From Frisingicoccus sp009929615 (GTDB taxonomy: Bacteria > Bacillota > Clostridia > Lachnospirales > Lachnospiraceae), in the NCBI GenBank assembly GCA_028692275.1, contig JAQUXR010000005.1:1-64000 (forward strand): 64,000 bases of DNA, in the 5' to 3' direction. A program made the position numbers and the translations under genes. Positions within the stretch are counted from its first letter, which is position 1; the number at the start of each line of letters is the position of its first letter. Below are positions 35,790-44,900 of the stretch, in pieces. The notes beneath the pieces were generated by a model. The model was not told the origin of the DNA. It was given only the letters and a program-made list of their open reading frames with translations, and did no database searches.

Positions 35790-36992
35790 ATGGGAAAAGT
35801 TTTAATTATCGGCTGTGGCGGTGTAGCCAGTGTAGCCATTCACAAATGCTGTCAGAATGCAGAAGTATTTGATGAAATATGTATTGCCAGCAGAACAGTG
35901 AGTAAATGTGATGCTTTGAAAGAAAAATTAGAAAATCAGACAAAAACCAAGATTACAACAGCTCAGGTCAATGCGGATAACGTAGATGAATTAATTGCAC
36001 TTATTGAGAAAGTACAGCCGGATGTGGTTCTTAACCTTGCACTGCCTTATCAGGATTTAACTATTATGGATGCCTGTCTGGCTACTGGGGTAGATTATAT
36101 TGACACAGCCAACTATGAGCCCGAAGATACAGCCAAGTTTGAATATAAATGGCAGTGGGACTACAGGAAACGTTTTGAAGATGCAGGTATTACAGCACTT
36201 TTGGGCAGTGGATTTGACCCGGGGGTTACAGGGGTTTTTTCAGCTTATGCATTGAAACATTACTTTGATGAGATTAATTATATTGATATTTTAGACTGTA
36301 ATGCAGGAGACCATGGCTATCCATTTGCTACGAATTTTAATCCTGAAATTAATATCCGTGAGGTTTCTGCAAAGGGTTCCTACTGGGAAGACGGACACTG
36401 GGTAGAAACAGAGCCTATGGAGATTAAACGTGTTTACAATTTCCCTGAGATTGGTGAAAAGGATATGTATCTGCTTCATCATGAAGAGCTTGAATCTCTA
36501 GCCTTAAATATCCCGGGAATTAAACGTATTCGTTTCTTTATGACCTTTGGAGAAAGCTACCTGACTCATCTGAAATGCCTTGAAAATGTTGGCATGACTT
36601 CGATTGAACCGATTATGTATGAGGGTAAAGAGATTGTGCCTCTTCAGTTTTTAAAGGCAGTTTTGCCGGACCCATCTACTTTGGGCCCTCGAACCAAGGG
36701 GAAAACAAACATCGGGTGTATTTTCATCGGTAAAAAAGATGGAAAAGAACGCAAAATCTATATTTATAATGTTTGTGATCATGAAGAATGTTATAAAGAA
36801 GTGGGCTCTCAGGCAGTATCCTATACAACCGGTGTTCCGGCGATGATTGGAGCCATGATGGTGATGAGTGGTATATGGAAAAAACCAGGGGTTTATAATA
36901 TTGAAGAATTTGACCCGGATCCATTTATGGAGGCTTTGAATAAATGGGGACTTCCTTGGAAAGTTTCCGAAGCACCGGAGATGGTAGATTAA
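35790..36992 (+). CDS. carboxyspermidine (carboxynorspermidine) dehydrogenase, saccharopine-dehydrogenase family
   Basis: NAD(P)H-dependent enzyme of 400 residues that by family condenses L-aspartate semialdehyde with a diamine and reduces the imine, giving carboxyspermidine from putrescine or carboxyaminopropylagmatine from agmatine. The N-terminal Rossmann motif IIGCGGVASVAIHKC and the Lys1-like body with DTANYEPEDTAKFEY fit. It sits directly before the matching decarboxylase gene (1-nt gap), which supports this role over saccharopine metabolism. Substrate choice among putrescine, diaminopropane and agmatine is not readable from sequence. Confidence 0.88.
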   Translation: MGKVLIIGCGGVASVAIHKCCQNAEVFDEICIASRTVSKCDALKEKLENQTKTKITTAQVNADNVDELIALIEKVQPDVVLNLALPYQDLTIMDACLATGVDYIDTANYEPEDTAKFEYKWQWDYRKRFEDAGITALLGSGFDPGVTGVFSAYALKHYFDEINYIDILDCNAGDHGYPFATNFNPEINIREVSAKGSYWEDGHWVETEPMEIKRVYNFPEIGEKDMYLLHHEELESLALNIPGIKRIRFFMTFGESYLTHLKCLENVGMTSIEPIMYEGKEIVPLQFLKAVLPDPSTLGPRTKGKTNIGCIFIGKKDGKERKIYIYNVCDHEECYKEVGSQAVSYTTGVPAMIGAMMVMSGIWKKPGVYNIEEFDPDPFMEALNKWGLPWKVSEAPEMVD

Positions 36993-36993
36993 T

Positions 36994-38121
36994 ATGCAGT
37001 ACGAAGAATTAGCGACACCATATTATGTGGTTTCAGAAAAGCGGATTCGAAAAAATCTAGAGATTCTCAAAGGCGTTAAGGACAGAACGGGATGCCATAT
37101 TCTTTTGGCACAGAAAGCTTTTTCAATGTTTAGCCTTTATCCTTTGATTGGAGAATATCTGGATGGTACAACAGCCAGTGGTCTCTATGAAGCACGTCTC
37201 GGATGGGAAGAAATGAAAAAAGAAAATCATATTTTTTCACCTGCTTATAAAGAAAGTGAATTTGATGAGATTTGCAGAATCTGTGATCATATTGTATTTA
37301 ATTCGTTTACACAGCTGGAGCGTTTTGGAAAAAGGGCATTGGAAAAAGGTGTGAGTATAGGGCTGCGATTAAACCCGGAGTGTTCGACTCAGGAAGACCA
37401 TGCCATATACGACCCCTGTGCACCAGGTTCACGACTGGGAATTACCCTGGAGAATTTTAAGCCGGAATTACTGGAAGAGGTGGACGGGTTTCATTTCCAT
37501 ACCCTTTGTGAGCAGAATTCAGACGATTTAATCAAAACTTTTAAAGCCTTCGAGGAAAAGTTTGGTCAATGGTTTAAAGGGCTTAAATGGCTGAATTTCG
37601 GCGGTGGTCATCATATTACCCGAAAGGATTATGATATAGGGGCATTAGAGAAGTTAATTCACTATGTCAAAGATACCTATCATCTGGAAGTTTATCTGGA
37701 ACCGGGAGAGGCCATTGCACTCAATGCGGGAGATTTAATAACAACAGTGGAAGAAATTATTGATAACCATATTCACATTGCAATTTTGGATACATCGGCT
37801 GCCTGTCATATGCCGGATGTTTTAGAGATGCCTTACAGACCGCCCCTTAAAGATTCCGGTATGCCGGATGAAAAGGCATGGACCTATCGTTTGGCTGGGC
37901 CGACATGTCTGGCAGGAGACATTATTGGTGACTTTTCCTTTGATGAACCTTTAAAGATAGGACAACGTCTGGTTTTTGGAGATATGGCTATTTATTCGAT
38001 GGTTAAGAACAATACCTTTAATGGAATGGCATTGCCGGCTATTGTTTTAGAAAAAGAAGATGGAGATTATCAGATTATCCGAAGTTTTGGGTATGAAGAT
38101 TTTAAAATGAGACTGTCCTGA
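36994..38121 (+). CDS. nspC: carboxynorspermidine/carboxyspermidine decarboxylase
   Basis: Fold-III PLP decarboxylase of 375 residues. The PLP lysine is in HILLAQKAFSMF near residue 41; GFHFHTLCEQN and LNFGGGHHIT are the phosphate-binding blocks, and DTSAACHMPDVLEMPY carries a conserved Cys. It removes the carboxyl group from carboxyspermidine-type products of the preceding dehydrogenase. Only one base separates it from that gene's stop codon. The stop lies inside the terminator loop that follows. Confidence 0.9.
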   Translation: MQYEELATPYYVVSEKRIRKNLEILKGVKDRTGCHILLAQKAFSMFSLYPLIGEYLDGTTASGLYEARLGWEEMKKENHIFSPAYKESEFDEICRICDHIVFNSFTQLERFGKRALEKGVSIGLRLNPECSTQEDHAIYDPCAPGSRLGITLENFKPELLEEVDGFHFHTLCEQNSDDLIKTFKAFEEKFGQWFKGLKWLNFGGGHHITRKDYDIGALEKLIHYVKDTYHLEVYLEPGEAIALNAGDLITTVEEIIDNHIHIAILDTSAACHMPDVLEMPYRPPLKDSGMPDEKAWTYRLAGPTCLAGDIIGDFSFDEPLKIGQRLVFGDMAIYSMVKNNTFNGMALPAIVLEKEDGDYQIIRSFGYEDFKMRLS

Positions 38122-38139
38122 TGGACAGCCTCATTTTTA
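38107..38139. terminator. bidirectional terminator overlapping the nspC stop
   Basis: ATGAGACTGTCC pairs with GGACAGCCTCAT (one mismatch), followed by five T on the plus strand and preceded by A's for the minus strand. The nspC TGA is in the loop. Confidence 0.8.
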
Positions 38140-38142
38140 TAT

Positions 38143-38805
38143 TTACTGTATTTTCTTTCGAATGTTCTGCATCTTTAAATCGATGCCGGTGATGATATCC
38201 GCACATTCTCTAAGTTCCATGGCGATTTCTTCCGGGTTTTTCACATTCTTTTTATAGCGGAGTTTGTGGTCCAGACTTGCCCAGAAATCCATGGCTATAG
38301 TTCGAAGCTGAACCTCGACTTTCATATTCTTTTTACCTGAAGCAAGGAAAATCGGTATATCTATAATGAGATGTAAACTCCGGTAGCCATTTTTCTTTGG
38401 ATTCTTTATGTAGTCTTTTCGTTGAACGAGAATGACATCATCCTGGCTGCATAAAAGGTCGGCAACATTATAGATATCATCCGGAAAAGGACATATAACC
38501 CGGACTCCGGCAATATCTGTCAAATCCTTTTCGAGGGTTTCAACACAGAGCGGAAGATTCCGTCGCTCCAGCTTCTCAAGAATGCTGGCAGGTGTTTTAA
38601 TTCTGGTTTTTATGGCTTCAATAGGATTCCTCTGATATAAATGGGAAAATTCGTTATTTAATACATGAAGTTTTGTGTTGACTTCCATGATAGCACATTC
38701 GTACTGCATAATGAGTTCTTTAAACTGTGGTGCGTTCGCCAGAACGATTTCGGGACGTTCAGAACTCTTGATATCATCAAACTGGAAAGGTGTAAATTCT
38801 TCCAT
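38143..38805 (-). CDS. small alarmone synthetase (RelQ/YjbM type)
   Basis: Synthetase-only (p)ppGpp enzyme of 220 residues that transfers pyrophosphate from ATP to GDP/GTP. Conserved RelA_SpoT blocks are seen: RIKTPASILEKL, DIAGVRVICPF, KNGYRSLHLI and VEVQLRTIAMDFWAS with the catalytic Glu. There is no HD hydrolase, TGS or ACT domain, so it belongs with RelQ/YjbM by length. AGGAGA precedes the ATG on this strand. It is monocistronic and convergent with the polyamine operon. Confidence 0.92.
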   Translation of the reverse strand: MEEFTPFQFDDIKSSERPEIVLANAPQFKELIMQYECAIMEVNTKLHVLNNEFSHLYQRNPIEAIKTRIKTPASILEKLERRNLPLCVETLEKDLTDIAGVRVICPFPDDIYNVADLLCSQDDVILVQRKDYIKNPKKNGYRSLHLIIDIPIFLASGKKNMKVEVQLRTIAMDFWASLDHKLRYKKNVKNPEEIAMELRECADIITGIDLKMQNIRKKIQ

Positions 38806-38919
38806 ATGTTTTTCTCCTGTAATTATATTTATTCTTTTAAAAGCTTACCAGTTTATGGCAAAAAGTTCAAGAAAAAGATGATTTTTCATAAATTTTTAAT
38901 AATTATGAACAAAAATTTA

Positions 38920-38928
38920 TGGTAAAAT
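38920..38928 (+). promoter_or_regulatory. extended -10 promoter of the DNA glycosylase gene
   Basis: TGGTAAAAT fits an extended -10; no clear -35 hexamer is present. Confidence 0.45.
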
Positions 38929-38970
38929 ACATCTACATACAGAAAAAGCAAAAGAGAAAGCAGGCATTAG

Positions 38971-39471
38971 GTGATAATGAAAAATAATATGGTTTTACAC
39001 GAAATCAAGCCGGTTTATGATAAAGATTCAAGAATATTGATTTTAGGAAGTTTTCCGTCAGTGAAGTCCCGAGAAAGCGGATTTTTTTATGGACATCCTC
39101 AGAACCGTTTTTGGAAGGTCCTTGCCGGACTGCTTCAGGTTAAAGTACCGGAAACCATTGACGAGAAGAAGTCGATGCTTCTGGAACATCATATTGCGGT
39201 CTGGGACGTTATTGCATCCTGTAGAATTACAGGTTCCAGTGACAGCAGTATTAAAGATGTGATACCGAATGATTTTACTTGGATGCTGAGCCATAGTCAT
39301 ATTGAGAGAATCTTTTCGAATGGAGCAGCTTCATGGAAACTTTATGAGAAATATGTTTTCCAAAAGACCGGAATTCAGGCGAAAAAACTGCCATCAACAA
39401 GTCCGGCAAATGCAGCCTATAGTCTGGAAAAGTTACAGGAATGCTGGAGAGGCATTCTTGAAATATTGTAA
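38971..39471 (+). CDS. DNA-deoxyinosine (hypoxanthine) glycosylase, UDG superfamily
   Basis: Small base-excision repair enzyme (166 residues) resembling the hypoxanthine-DNA glycosylase group of the uracil-DNA glycosylase superfamily. Typical blocks: ILILGSFPSVKSRESGFFYG, HPQNRFWKVL, VWDVIASCRITGSSDSSI and the C-terminal LPSTSPANA. The start is either GTG 38971 or ATG 38977; neither ribosome binding site is ideal. It lies 24 nt ahead of the serpin gene, with which it is probably co-transcribed. Confidence 0.85.
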   Translation: MIMKNNMVLHEIKPVYDKDSRILILGSFPSVKSRESGFFYGHPQNRFWKVLAGLLQVKVPETIDEKKSMLLEHHIAVWDVIASCRITGSSDSSIKDVIPNDFTWMLSHSHIERIFSNGAASWKLYEKYVFQKTGIQAKKLPSTSPANAAYSLEKLQECWRGILEIL

Positions 39472-39495
39472 TTATGCAATGGAGGTGTTTTGCCT

Positions 39496-40755
39496 ATGAA
39501 AAACAAGATAATTAAAGGAATTGCCGGGATTACTCTGGCATCCTGTGTCATGATGTCCCTTGCCGGATGTGGAAAGAAGGTAGAGGCGGCTGATCTGATG
39601 AAGGGTATAAGTTCAAATACGATAGAGACAAAGAACGAACTGACAGATGAGGAGAACAGCAGTGTTTCCGGCTTTGGTGTGAGGCTGTTTCAGTCAAGTC
39701 TGACAGATGAAGAGAATACGCTGATTTCCCCAATATCGGTTTTATATGCACTGGCTATGACGGCAAATGGTGCGGAAGCTGAAACCAGGAGTCAGATGGA
39801 ATCGGTTCTTGGAATGCCGGTGGATGCGCTGAATGCTTATCTGCATGGATATATGGCCCGGCTCCCTGAGAGTGAAAGTTATAAGCTTCAGCTGGCAAAT
39901 GCCATCTGGTTTAAGGATGATGATATGTTGACAGTCAATCAGAACTTCCTTCAGATGAATGCTGACTATTATAATGCAGGGGCCTATAAGACGCCTTTTG
40001 ACAATTCAACTTTAAAGGATATAAATAACTGGGTTTCCGGTCATACAGAGGAACGAATTAAAGATATTATTGATGAGATTCCGGAGGAAGCGGTAATGTA
40101 TCTTGTGAATGCTCTGGCTTTTGATGCAGAATGGCAGAATATTTACGACGAAACACAGGTCGCTGAAGGCATATTTACAAAGGAAGATGGGGAAACTCAG
40201 ACGGTTGATATGATGTATTCTGAAGAGAGCAGCTATCTTGAAGATGAGAATGCCACTGGTTTTATGAAGTACTACAAAGATGGCAAATACGCTTTTGCAG
40301 CTCTGCTGCCAAAAGAAGGTCTTTCGACTGCAGATTATGTGGGTACCCTGTCAGGAGAAGGGTTATTTGAAACCCTTACTAATGCAGAAGATACAACGGT
40401 GAATGTGACGATGCCTAAGTTTGAGACATCCTATGATACGGATATGGCCCAGGTTCTTATAGATATGGGAATGCCATATGCATTTGATGAGGAAAAAGCT
40501 GATTTTACGGGGCTGGGTACCTATGTAGATGCTAATTTATACATTAACCGGGTATTGCATAAAACATATATATCGGTAAATGAAAAGGGAACAGAGGCAG
40601 GAGCTGCAACGGCTGTGGAGATGGTTAAAGAGATGGCTATGATGCAGGAAAAACCAAAAGTAGTGACGCTGGACAGACCTTTTGTGTATATGATTATTGA
40701 CTGCGAAAACAATATTCCGATTTTTATTGGAACCATGATGAATGTAGCAGAATAG
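39496..40755 (+). CDS. serpin-family lipoprotein (protease inhibitor)
   Basis: Serine protease inhibitor of 419 residues. The N-terminus is a lipoprotein signal with lipobox LAGC (Cys near residue 25), so it should be lipid-anchored outside the membrane. The serpin core follows (SPISVLYALAMTANGA, FKDDDML, VNALAFDAEW), and the reactive-loop hinge EKGTEAGAATAVEM has the small residues needed for loop insertion, indicating an inhibitory type. The scissile bond is around the ME/MA residues that follow. The C-terminal DRPFVYMI and FIGTM blocks are intact. ATG 39496 lies 9 nt after GGAGGT. It could protect the cell against host or neighbour proteases. Confidence 0.93.
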   Translation: MKNKIIKGIAGITLASCVMMSLAGCGKKVEAADLMKGISSNTIETKNELTDEENSSVSGFGVRLFQSSLTDEENTLISPISVLYALAMTANGAEAETRSQMESVLGMPVDALNAYLHGYMARLPESESYKLQLANAIWFKDDDMLTVNQNFLQMNADYYNAGAYKTPFDNSTLKDINNWVSGHTEERIKDIIDEIPEEAVMYLVNALAFDAEWQNIYDETQVAEGIFTKEDGETQTVDMMYSEESSYLEDENATGFMKYYKDGKYAFAALLPKEGLSTADYVGTLSGEGLFETLTNAEDTTVNVTMPKFETSYDTDMAQVLIDMGMPYAFDEEKADFTGLGTYVDANLYINRVLHKTYISVNEKGTEAGAATAVEMVKEMAMMQEKPKVVTLDRPFVYMIIDCENNIPIFIGTMMNVAE

Positions 40756-40815
40756 AAAAAACCTGTTGTTTTAGAAAGCAATACAAGCTTCCCTAAACAA
40801 CAGGTTTTATTTTTA
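40756..40815. terminator. bidirectional terminator (serpin / dapL)
   Basis: AAAAACCTGTTGTTTTAG pairs with CTAAACAACAGGTTTT with A and T flanks; it serves two convergent genes. Confidence 0.88.
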
Positions 40816-40816
40816 T

Positions 40817-42013
40817 TTAGAAGAGTTTATCAAAACGTTCCATAGCTTCAATAGTATTCTCATGTAGACCGAAGGATGTAAGACGGAAGAAGTTCTGACC
40901 GTTCTTACCAAATCCGGCACCAGGAGTACCTACGACCTGAATGTTATTTAACATGTAATCGAAGAATTCCCAGGATTCCATACCATTCGGGCATTCAAAC
41001 CAGATGTATGGAGAGTTTTTGCCACCGAAGAAACGAATTCCTTTCTTTGTAAGCATATCGGAAATAATTTTTGCATTTTCCTGATAGTAGGAAATATTCT
41101 CGCGGCACTGAGCCATACCTTCTTTAGAAAGGACAGCAGCGGCACCATTCTGAACGATGAAAGAAGCACCATTAAACTTCGTTGTCTGACGGCGGTTCCA
41201 CATAGAATTCAAGGACATGTCTTCACCGTTAGATGCTTTAAAGGTTAATTCTTTAGGAACAATTGTGTAAGCACAGCGTGTTCCGGTAAAGCCTGCTGTT
41301 TTAGATAATGAACAGAATTCGATAGCACATTTCTTAGCACCTTCAACTGCATAAATACTGCGTGGAAGTTCAGGGTCTGTAATGAAAGCTTCATAAGCTG
41401 AATCGTAAAGAATAACAGCTTCATTGGCAATAGCATAATCAACCCATGCTTTTAACTGTTCTTTATTATAAGCAGCACCTGTTGGGTTGTTTGGAGAGCA
41501 GATGTAGATAATATCTGCATGAACGTTTTTATCAGGAAGAGGCAAGAAACCATTTTCTGCATTGGCATCAATATATTCAATCTGTCTTCCGGACATGATA
41601 TTAGAATCCACATAAACAGGGTAAACAGGATCAGGAATCAGAACAACATTGTCCTTAGCAAAAAGGTCACCAATGTTTCCTGTATCACTTTTAGCACCGT
41701 CAGAGATAAATACATCATCAGCGCCGATAGCAATACCATTCTCCTTGTAATAGTCAACAACTGCCTGACGTACAAAGTCATAGCCCTGTTCAGGACCGTA
41801 GCCCTTGAAAGTTTCAGAGGAAGCCATAGCGTCAACACCTTCATGAAGTGCTTTTAATGCGATTGGTTCCAGAGGACGTGTTACATCACCAATACCAAGT
41901 TTGATGATTTTTTTATCCGGATTTGCTTCCGTATATTTAGCAACACGGTGGGCAATCTCCACAAAAAGGTAACTTTCTTTCAGGTTTTGGTAATTTTCAT
42001 TTAATTTTGGCAT
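40817..42013 (-). CDS. dapL: LL-diaminopimelate aminotransferase
   Basis: PLP enzyme of 398 residues that converts tetrahydrodipicolinate directly to LL-diaminopimelate in lysine and peptidoglycan synthesis. It is recognised from KLGIGDVTRPL, SDGAKSDTGNI, YICSPNNPTGAAYN and the PLP-lysine motif SLSKTAGFTGTR. DapL in place of the succinylase route is typical of many Clostridia. AAAGGAA precedes the start on this strand. It has its own strong promoter, back to back with that of the purine pair. Confidence 0.94.
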   Translation of the reverse strand: MPKLNENYQNLKESYLFVEIAHRVAKYTEANPDKKIIKLGIGDVTRPLEPIALKALHEGVDAMASSETFKGYGPEQGYDFVRQAVVDYYKENGIAIGADDVFISDGAKSDTGNIGDLFAKDNVVLIPDPVYPVYVDSNIMSGRQIEYIDANAENGFLPLPDKNVHADIIYICSPNNPTGAAYNKEQLKAWVDYAIANEAVILYDSAYEAFITDPELPRSIYAVEGAKKCAIEFCSLSKTAGFTGTRCAYTIVPKELTFKASNGEDMSLNSMWNRRQTTKFNGASFIVQNGAAAVLSKEGMAQCRENISYYQENAKIISDMLTKKGIRFFGGKNSPYIWFECPNGMESWEFFDYMLNNIQVVGTPGAGFGKNGQNFFRLTSFGLHENTIEAMERFDKLF

Positions 42014-42063
42014 ATATTCAGTTCCTTTCTATATAAGTATCGTCTGTTAGATTTACAAAGTTC

Positions 42064-42092
42064 ATTCTAGCAAATAACCCTTTTAGTGTCAA
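42064..42092 (-). promoter_or_regulatory. sigma-A promoter of dapL
   Basis: Minus strand TTGACA (42092-42087), 17 bp, TAGAAT (42069-42064) with TGC before it (extended -10). Near-consensus. Confidence 0.88.
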
Positions 42093-42101
42093 CAAAATGA
42101 G

Positions 42102-42130
42102 TTGCCAAATATAAGTATCAATGATATAAT
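42102..42130 (+). promoter_or_regulatory. sigma-A promoter of the purine pair
   Basis: TTGCCA (42102-42107), 17 bp, TATAAT (42125-42130) preceded by TGA (extended -10). Only 9 bp separate its -35 from that of dapL. Confidence 0.85.
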
Positions 42131-42157
42131 TCAGGTGATTAATGAGGAGGAATACTG

Positions 42158-42871
42158 ATGGAAAAGTTATCTATTGAAAATGTACTGAAATCCAATGATT
42201 ATCCTGGAAGAGGCATTATTATCGGCAAATCTGCTGATGGAGCTTCTGCCGTAACAGCCTATTTTATCATGGGCCGCAGTGAGAACAGCAGAAATCGTGT
42301 ATTTGTGGAAGGTGGAGATGGCATCCGCACAGAAGCTTTTGACCCTTCCAAATTAACAGATCCAAGCCTGATTATCTATGCTCCGGTTCGTGTCCTTGGG
42401 AACAAAACGATTGTGACGAATGGGGACCAGACCGATACGGTTTATGATTTGATGGATAAACAGCAGACTTTCGAACAGTCTTTAAGAACCAGAGAATTTG
42501 AACCGGATGCCCCTAATTTCACACCTCGTATTTCAGGTGTTATTCATCAGGAGCAGGGTGCTTTTAATTATGCTTTATCTATCTTGAAGAGTAATAATGG
42601 ACGTCCTGAGGGATGTAACCGTTATACATTCGCATATAATAATCCTTTTGCAGGAGAGGGACACTTTATCCATACATATATGGGTGACGGTAATCCACTG
42701 CCTAGTTTCGAAGGCGAACCTGAATGGGTTGGCTTAGAAGGGGATATTGATACATTTACAAATCAGATTTGGAATAGCCTGAATGAAGAAAACAAAGTTT
42801 CTTTATTTGTACGTTATATTAATATTGCTGATGGTACATGTGAAACACGCATTGTAAATAAGAATAAATAG
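42158..42871 (+). CDS. purO: IMP cyclohydrolase, PurO-like
   Basis: Protein of 237 residues of the archaeal-type IMP cyclohydrolase family, closing the ring of FAICAR to give IMP, the last step of de novo purine synthesis. The N-terminal PGRGIIIGKSADG and the internal RVFVEGGDG and CNRYTFAYNNPFAGEGHFIHT blocks fit. It is unrelated to the cyclohydrolase half of bacterial PurH. The formyltransferase follows 10 nt downstream, so the two last purine steps are carried by separate but co-transcribed proteins. Confidence 0.88.
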   Translation: MEKLSIENVLKSNDYPGRGIIIGKSADGASAVTAYFIMGRSENSRNRVFVEGGDGIRTEAFDPSKLTDPSLIIYAPVRVLGNKTIVTNGDQTDTVYDLMDKQQTFEQSLRTREFEPDAPNFTPRISGVIHQEQGAFNYALSILKSNNGRPEGCNRYTFAYNNPFAGEGHFIHTYMGDGNPLPSFEGEPEWVGLEGDIDTFTNQIWNSLNEENKVSLFVRYINIADGTCETRIVNKNK

Positions 42872-42881
42872 GAGGAACGTC

Positions 42882-44057
42882 ATGAAAGAACTGGAATTAA
42901 AATATGGTTGTAATCCGAATCAGAAACCATCCCGTATATATATGAACGAAGGGGAACTTCCAATCGAAGTATTGAACGGAAAACCCGGATATATTAATTT
43001 TCTCGATGCTTTTAACGGCTGGCAGCTGGTTAATGAATTAAAGAAAGCTACCGGACTTCCGGCTGCTACATCTTTTAAACATGTTTCTCCTGCAGGTGCT
43101 GCAGTAGGTCTGCCTTTGACAGATGTTTTGAAGAAGATTTACTGGGTGGATGATTTGGGTGAATTATCCCCACTGGCATGTGCTTATGCTAGAGCCAGAG
43201 GCGCAGACCGTATGTCTTCTTTCGGTGATTTTATTTCTTTGTCTGACGTATGTGACGTTTCCACTGCAAAGATTATTAAACGTGAAGTTTCCGATGGCGT
43301 TATTGCACCGGGATATGAGCCGGAAGCACTGGAGATTTTAAAAGGAAAGAAAAACGGAAACTATAATGTCATTCAGATTGACCCATCCTATGTTCCGGCA
43401 CCACTTGAACATAAAGAAGTTTTCGGTGTTGTTTTCGAACAGGGACGTAATGAATTAAAAGTAGATGACGAACTTCTTGCAAAGGTTGTTACTGAGAATA
43501 AAGAGATTCCGGATTTAGCTAAGATTGATTTGATTATTTCTTTAATCACATTAAAATATACTCAGTCTAATTCTGTATGTTTTGCTAAAGGCGGACAGGC
43601 TATCGGTATCGGTGCTGGACAGCAGTCCAGAATTCACTGTACACGTCTGGCGGGAAGCAAAGCAGATAACTGGTACCTTCGTCAGTGTCCAAAGGTTTTA
43701 GATCTTCAGTTTGTAGATAAAATCGGACGTGCAGACCGTGATAATTCCATTGATTTATATATTGGTGAGGATTATATGGATGTATTGGCAGATGGTGCAT
43801 GGGAGAAGATTTTCAAAGTTAAACCTGAAGTGTTTACAAGCGAAGAAAAACGTGCATGGTTGGATGGTATGCAGGATGTAGCCCTTGGTTCAGATGCATT
43901 CTTCCCATTTGGTGATAATATCGAACGTGCCCATAAGAGCGGTGTAAAGTATGTGGCTCAGCCGGGTGGTTCTATCCGTGATGATAATGTTATTGAAACA
44001 TGTAATAAATACGGTATGGCGATGGCTTTTACAGGTATTCGTCTTTTCCATCATTAA
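42882..44057 (+). CDS. purH: stand-alone AICAR formyltransferase
   Basis: Transfers a formyl group from 10-formyl-THF to AICAR, giving FAICAR. The 391 residues correspond to the AICAR formyltransferase half of PurH only: KYGCNPNQKPSRIY, SFKHVSPAGAAVG with the catalytic Lys-His, and TQSNSVCFAKGGQAIGIGAG. The N-terminal cyclohydrolase domain is absent, its job being done by the upstream PurO-like protein. GGAGGAACGTC precedes the ATG. A terminator follows. Confidence 0.93.
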   Translation: MKELELKYGCNPNQKPSRIYMNEGELPIEVLNGKPGYINFLDAFNGWQLVNELKKATGLPAATSFKHVSPAGAAVGLPLTDVLKKIYWVDDLGELSPLACAYARARGADRMSSFGDFISLSDVCDVSTAKIIKREVSDGVIAPGYEPEALEILKGKKNGNYNVIQIDPSYVPAPLEHKEVFGVVFEQGRNELKVDDELLAKVVTENKEIPDLAKIDLIISLITLKYTQSNSVCFAKGGQAIGIGAGQQSRIHCTRLAGSKADNWYLRQCPKVLDLQFVDKIGRADRDNSIDLYIGEDYMDVLADGAWEKIFKVKPEVFTSEEKRAWLDGMQDVALGSDAFFPFGDNIERAHKSGVKYVAQPGGSIRDDNVIETCNKYGMAMAFTGIRLFHH

Positions 44058-44069
44058 TTCATAAAATAT

Positions 44070-44122
44070 AAAAGAGCTCTGAATGTGCAGCGGCAATGAC
44101 AGCTGATTCAGGGCTCTTTTTT
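44070..44122 (+). terminator. intrinsic terminator after the purine pair
   Basis: AAAAGAGCTCTGAAT pairs with ATTCAGGGCTCTTTT (one G-T pair), then T's. Confidence 0.85.
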
Positions 44123-44198
44123 CATGGCTTTCATACTTTATTTTAGATTCCAAATATGATATGATAAAACACATGTGAAACAAAGGGAGGACAGAGGT

Positions 44199-44900
44199 AT
44201 GGAAGAAAGATTTGGACGAACAAAACTTCTGATTGGTGAGGATAAACTAGAGCAGCTGGCAGGATGTCATGTGGCAGTTTTTGGCATTGGCGGTGTAGGC
44301 GGTTATGTGACGGAAGCACTTGCACGCTGTGGCATTGGAGAATTCACACTGATTGATAAGGATGTTGTCAGTCTTTCAAATCTGAACCGCCAGATTATTG
44401 CTCTGGAATCTACAGTTGGACGAATGAAAACCCGTATTATGAAAGATCGTATTGGAGAGATTAACCCAGAAGCTGTTGTGCATACATGTGAGACTTTTTT
44501 TCTTCCGGAAAACAGTCATACATTTTCTTTTGATGCGTATGATTATGTTATTGATGCAGTGGATACGGTAACGGCTAAGATAGAGCTGGTTATGCAATGT
44601 CAGGAAAAATCCGTTCCAATTATCAGTTCTATGGGAACCGGTAATAAACTGGATCCATCGAAACTTCAGATATCAGATATTTATAAAACAAGTGTCTGCC
44701 CGCTGGCAAGAGTCATGCGTCGCGAATTAAAGCAGCGAGGCATTAAACACTTAAAGGTTGTTTATTCAACGGAAGAACCGGTTGTAAATCTAAGAACACC
44801 GGGAAGCATGGCCTTTGTTCCGGGAACAGCAGGATTACTTATAGCATCTGCAGTGGTCAGGGATTTAATGGAGATGAAAACAGATGGAATTCAAGTTTGA
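44199..44900 (+). CDS. tcdA: tRNA threonylcarbamoyladenosine dehydratase
   Basis: E1-like ThiF-fold enzyme (233 residues) that cyclises t6A37 to ct6A in tRNAs reading ANN codons, using ATP. Motifs: VFGIGGVGGYVTEAL for nucleotide binding, LIDKDVVSLSNLNRQI, and the TcdA-specific SSMGTGNKLDPSKLQ and KTSVCPLARVMR. The start is ATG 44199 with GGGAGG 9 nt upstream; the open frame extends to a GTG at 44175 without a site. Its end overlaps the LRR gene by 17 bp. Confidence 0.92.
   Translation: MEERFGRTKLLIGEDKLEQLAGCHVAVFGIGGVGGYVTEALARCGIGEFTLIDKDVVSLSNLNRQIIALESTVGRMKTRIMKDRIGEINPEAVVHTCETFFLPENSHTFSFDAYDYVIDAVDTVTAKIELVMQCQEKSVPIISSMGTGNKLDPSKLQISDIYKTSVCPLARVMRRELKQRGIKHLKVVYSTEEPVVNLRTPGSMAFVPGTAGLLIASAVVRDLMEMKTDGIQV

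Noticed and set aside
38971..39471. Uracil-DNA glycosylase Ung
   Set aside because: The sequence lacks Ung's GQDPYH and HPSPLS motifs and fits the hypoxanthine glycosylase group instead.
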